DNA of 64,000 nt from assembly GCA_021613335.1 (NCBI GenBank), contig JAJTWR010000228.1:1287001-1351000 (forward strand), written 5' to 3'. This stretch comes from Whitmania pigra (lineage: Eukaryota; Annelida; Clitellata; Hirudinida; Haemopidae). Both the position numbers and the translations under genes were made by a program. The notes beneath the pieces were generated by a model, which did no database searches, had not been told where the DNA came from, and saw only the letters and a list, made by a program, of their open reading frames with translations. Below are positions 61,105 to 64,000 of the stretch, in pieces. Within the stretch, counting starts at the first letter, position 1. The number at the start of each line of letters is the position of its first letter.

Positions 61105-63889
61105 AGCTGATTTTAACTAATCTTAGAAGTTGCAACAATAAGTTCAATGAAGTATTTATGTTTTTAAACGCAGAAGAACCTGATATTTTTTGTTGTACTG
61201 AAACATGGCTCAATACTGACCTCCCCAGCTCACTGTTTTGCCCACGCAATTACCAGGTGATACGTTGGGATAGAAATTCAAAGGGTGGTGGAGTTATGTT
61301 AATTATTAAGGACTATTTTTCTTATCGAACAATCGAGATACCAAACGAGTTTTCCAACACAGAACTTGTTTGTATTGATCTCTCAGCAAACCATTCAACC
61401 TACAGACTCATAGTTTATTATCGTCCGGGAGGATTTGATTTAGAGGCTATGGATTATGCCAGTGAAAGTATCAAATGTTTATACCACTTCTGCTCAACTA
61501 AGCACACTATCTGTCTACTTGGCGATTTCAATCTCCCAGCCTTCGATTGGACCCACCACACAGCACCCAACAACAGCATCTACAGACTTTTTTTGAATTC
61601 TTCAACAACTGTGGCCTCCATCAATTTGTAACATCTTCCACACGACATGATAACATCCTGGATCTTGTCTTTTCAAATGACTCTCAGTTTATATCAAACA
61701 TTGAGGTGCAATGCCCCATCTCAACCAGTGACCACAATGTCATTGTTCTCAGACCTAACACTCTCAACCTACCCAAACACCGACAATCATTACCATCATC
61801 TTATAACTTTAAGAAAGGAAACTAGGCTATGATTAATGAATACCTCTCGTATATCGATTGGGGTGCAATCTTTCAGTTCTGTCCCGACGTGAACTGCTGT
61901 TGGAACGAATTCAAGCAGCAAATTGACCTGGCTATCCACCTGTTTATACCAAAATTCTCACTTCTCGACAAAAAATGCAAAAACAGATACCCTCACTTCA
62001 TCAACAAACTGCTTAAGGAAAAATCCAAACTTTGGAGAACTTGGAGAAAAGACAACAGCAATGTCAACAAAAATATTTATTCCACGTTTGCTAAGAGTTG
62101 TGCTACAACAATAAAGACTTACCACCAATCTCAGGAACTTCAACTACTCAACAGCAAGAATATTGGCCAACTCTACAAGTACGCTAACAAAAAAATGCAC
62201 ATGAGGTCTGGAATTTCAGAGATTGCTCTCTCTGATGGCACCCTGACACGAGAACCGGCGGTGATCGCCAACGCCTTCAACAACTACTTCTCATCAGTCT
62301 TCACCATTGACGACGGGAACAAACCTGGAACTTCCTTGAAAACTGTTACTGTAATGCCGGACATTCAGTTCACACCATATATAGTCTACTCGACGCTTCT
62401 TGGTCTCAAATCATCGTTGTCAGCCGGGCCGGATGGTATTCCAAACATATTCTTGAAAAAATGTGCATCTGCACTAGCTGTTCCACTATCCCACCTTTTC
62501 GACGCATCCTACAAAGATCATAAATTGCCCCAGGACTGGAAAGTCGCCCTGGTAACACCCATCCACAAGAAAGGTCCCACCACTTCTCCTGAAAACTACA
62601 GACCAATATCTATTACATCAACATGTTGCAGAGCTATGGAAAGAATCATCAATAAATCCCTAATGAAATACCTTTTGAACCATAAGCTTATCGACTGTAG
62701 CCAACATGGCTTTATTCCGGCTCGTTCAACCACCACAAATATCCTCGAATGCACTCAAAGATGGACAGACGCCATACAAGACAAGCAAAATTTAGACATC
62801 ATTTACTTGGACTTCCGTAAGGCCTTTGACTCTCTCACACAAAACTAATGCTCAAAATATGCACATATGGTGTAAGTGACAATATGAAAGGATGGCTTGA
62901 GGATTTTCTATACTTGAGGTCACAGAAAGTGAGCATCAATGGATGTATCTCAGAAGAGGTTGCTGTCACTAGCGGAGTTCCTCAGGGGAGTGTTCTCGGG
63001 CCAACCTTATTTTTGCTATATATAAACGACCTACCAGAAATATTCAAAAGCTCCGACACCATTTGTAAGCTCTTTGCTGACGATGTAAAACTTTACAACA
63101 CTTCTTCTCTCCAGTTGCAACGATCTCTTGACAAAATAGTAGAATGGAGTGAGAAATGGCAATTACAGCTTGCTCCCGACAAATGTCAGATACTCTCGCT
63201 GATTGGTTACAACAAAAATTTCAACCCATGTGAATTTTGGATCAATAACCACAGACTGTCGAGAGTTGGCACGATCCGAGATCTGGGAGTGCTTATTGAT
63301 TGGAGGAAGAAAATTCGTCCATCACATCGACAACATCACCAGGAAAGCAGCCATAATATCCAAATTGATTCTTGTATCTTTTTCCTCTAGAGACCCAGAT
63401 ATCCTTAAAAAAGCATTTTTTACTTACGTTAGACCAATATTGGAATACAGCTCTCCCGTTTGGAATCCTCATAACAAACTACTCATTGACAGAATAGAGA
63501 AAATTCAAAAAAGGTACACAAAGGCCATTCCCACACTTGCCCAGTATCCATATCTACAAAGACTAAAGACACTTAAACTACCAACATTGGAAAAGCGTCG
63601 ACTACTGGCCGATCTCACTCTCTGTTACAAGCTACAAAATGGCTTTATCCACAGCAACATTTCCACTACTCTTATTAGATCAACTTACACTAGGACCTGA
63701 GGCCATAACCACAAACTCAGGACAAGAAAATCCCGATGTGAAATATCCAAACACTTTTTCTCTAACCGCATTGTCCGATCCTGGAACTCCCTGCCAGCTC
63801 ATATCGTCAATTCCTCAACAACAAACCGATTTAATTCTGAAATCTGTAAACTAAATCTTAATCCCTACCTCAGATTCCAAGAACTTTGA
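61105..63889 (+). mobile_element. non-LTR retrotransposon (jockey/CR1 group), 5'-truncated and frameshifted
   Basis: Apurinic-endonuclease part: NNKFNEVFMFL, EPDIFCCTETWLN, GGGVMLII, YRPGG, LLGDFNLPAFDW and, after a frame change near 61590, STSDHNVIVL. The reverse transcriptase follows from 61829: WKVALVTPIHKKG, NYRPISITSTCCRAMERI, QHGFIPARSTTTN, and LDFRKAFDS. A stop plus small deletion at about 62845 leads to GVPQGSVLGPTLFLLYINDL and the active-site block KLFADDVKLY. Another shift near 63310 leads to RPILEYSSPVWNPH, and a last one near 63700 to the typical end RIVRSWNSLPAHIV, stopping at 63889. At least four disruptions make it dead. The 5' end of the endonuclease and any ORF1 are missing. 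It differs in sequence from the L2-like fragment in DDX46. Confidence 0.88.
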
Positions 63890-64000
63890 AAATTTATTAC
63901 CTCCTATTAAACTTTTTCTCTTCGCTTTCGATTTCTCAGACTAGATCTGCCCGAGCGATGATGAACTTAGTTTTCGCGTTTAAGTTTATTTTTCGATCGT
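63890..64000. other. end of window; possible LINE 3' untranslated DNA
   Basis: Pyrimidine-rich sequence follows the last LINE stop and may be its 3' untranslated region. No poly-A or microsatellite tail is reached within the window. Confidence 0.35.

Overview
The window is nuclear DNA from an invertebrate animal. Genes are split by many short GT-AG introns (often 50-700 bp), the non-coding DNA is AT-rich and crowded with ATT/AAT and CAT/GAT triplet arrays, and the conserved genes are typically metazoan (MTHFR, LRRC45, ELOVL6, DDX46, nucleostemin/GNL3 family, a Snail-type zinc-finger gene, a claudin-like protein). A lophotrochozoan such as an annelid or mollusc fits the overall style, but nothing here proves it. 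Exon models were built by hand from reading frame, splice-site phase and comparison with remembered family features; no alignment program was run.

Layout. 594-13128 (+): 3' part of one large gene of unknown function, whose eight exons join in phase and carry four divergent copies of a domain I cannot name. Its first part is rich in His/Asn/Gln/Ser/Asp runs. Its introns hold antisense ORF remnants, long ATT and AAT arrays, a tRNA-derived SINE and a four-copy 73-bp tandem repeat. 15648-19476 (+): complete MTHFR. 20253-21356 (-): claudin-like four-span membrane protein, head to head with 21886-27575 (+) LRRC45. 31294-32154 (-): intronless ELOVL6-type elongase. 33537-41251 (-): complete DDX46/Prp5 helicase in 17 exons; its introns contain a Mutator-like MITE and an L2-like LINE fragment. 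41668-46161 (+): GNL3/GNL3L nucleolar GTPase, head to head with DDX46. 50335-51708 (+): intronless Snail-type gene with only the last three zinc fingers, starting about 30 bp after a SINE. 52044-59030 (-): tandem cluster of two intact intronless TRIP12-like HECT ubiquitin-ligase ORFs with a broken third copy between them. 59485-63889: a transposon-rich end with a GC-rich tRNA-like repeat block, a ZMYM1/hAT-type fragment and a frameshifted non-LTR retrotransposon.

Functional links are mostly those of chance neighbours. Exceptions are the two divergent pairs (claudin-like/LRRC45, 529 bp apart; DDX46/GNL3, 416 bp apart), which may share promoters. DDX46 and GNL3 are both growth-related nuclear factors (spliceosome assembly and ribosome biogenesis). 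The tandem HECT copies are a lineage-specific expansion. The most novel items are the four-repeat protein, the SINE/LINE pair with a shared 3' tail, the MITE with 11-bp target duplications, the three-finger Snail gene and the HECT cluster.
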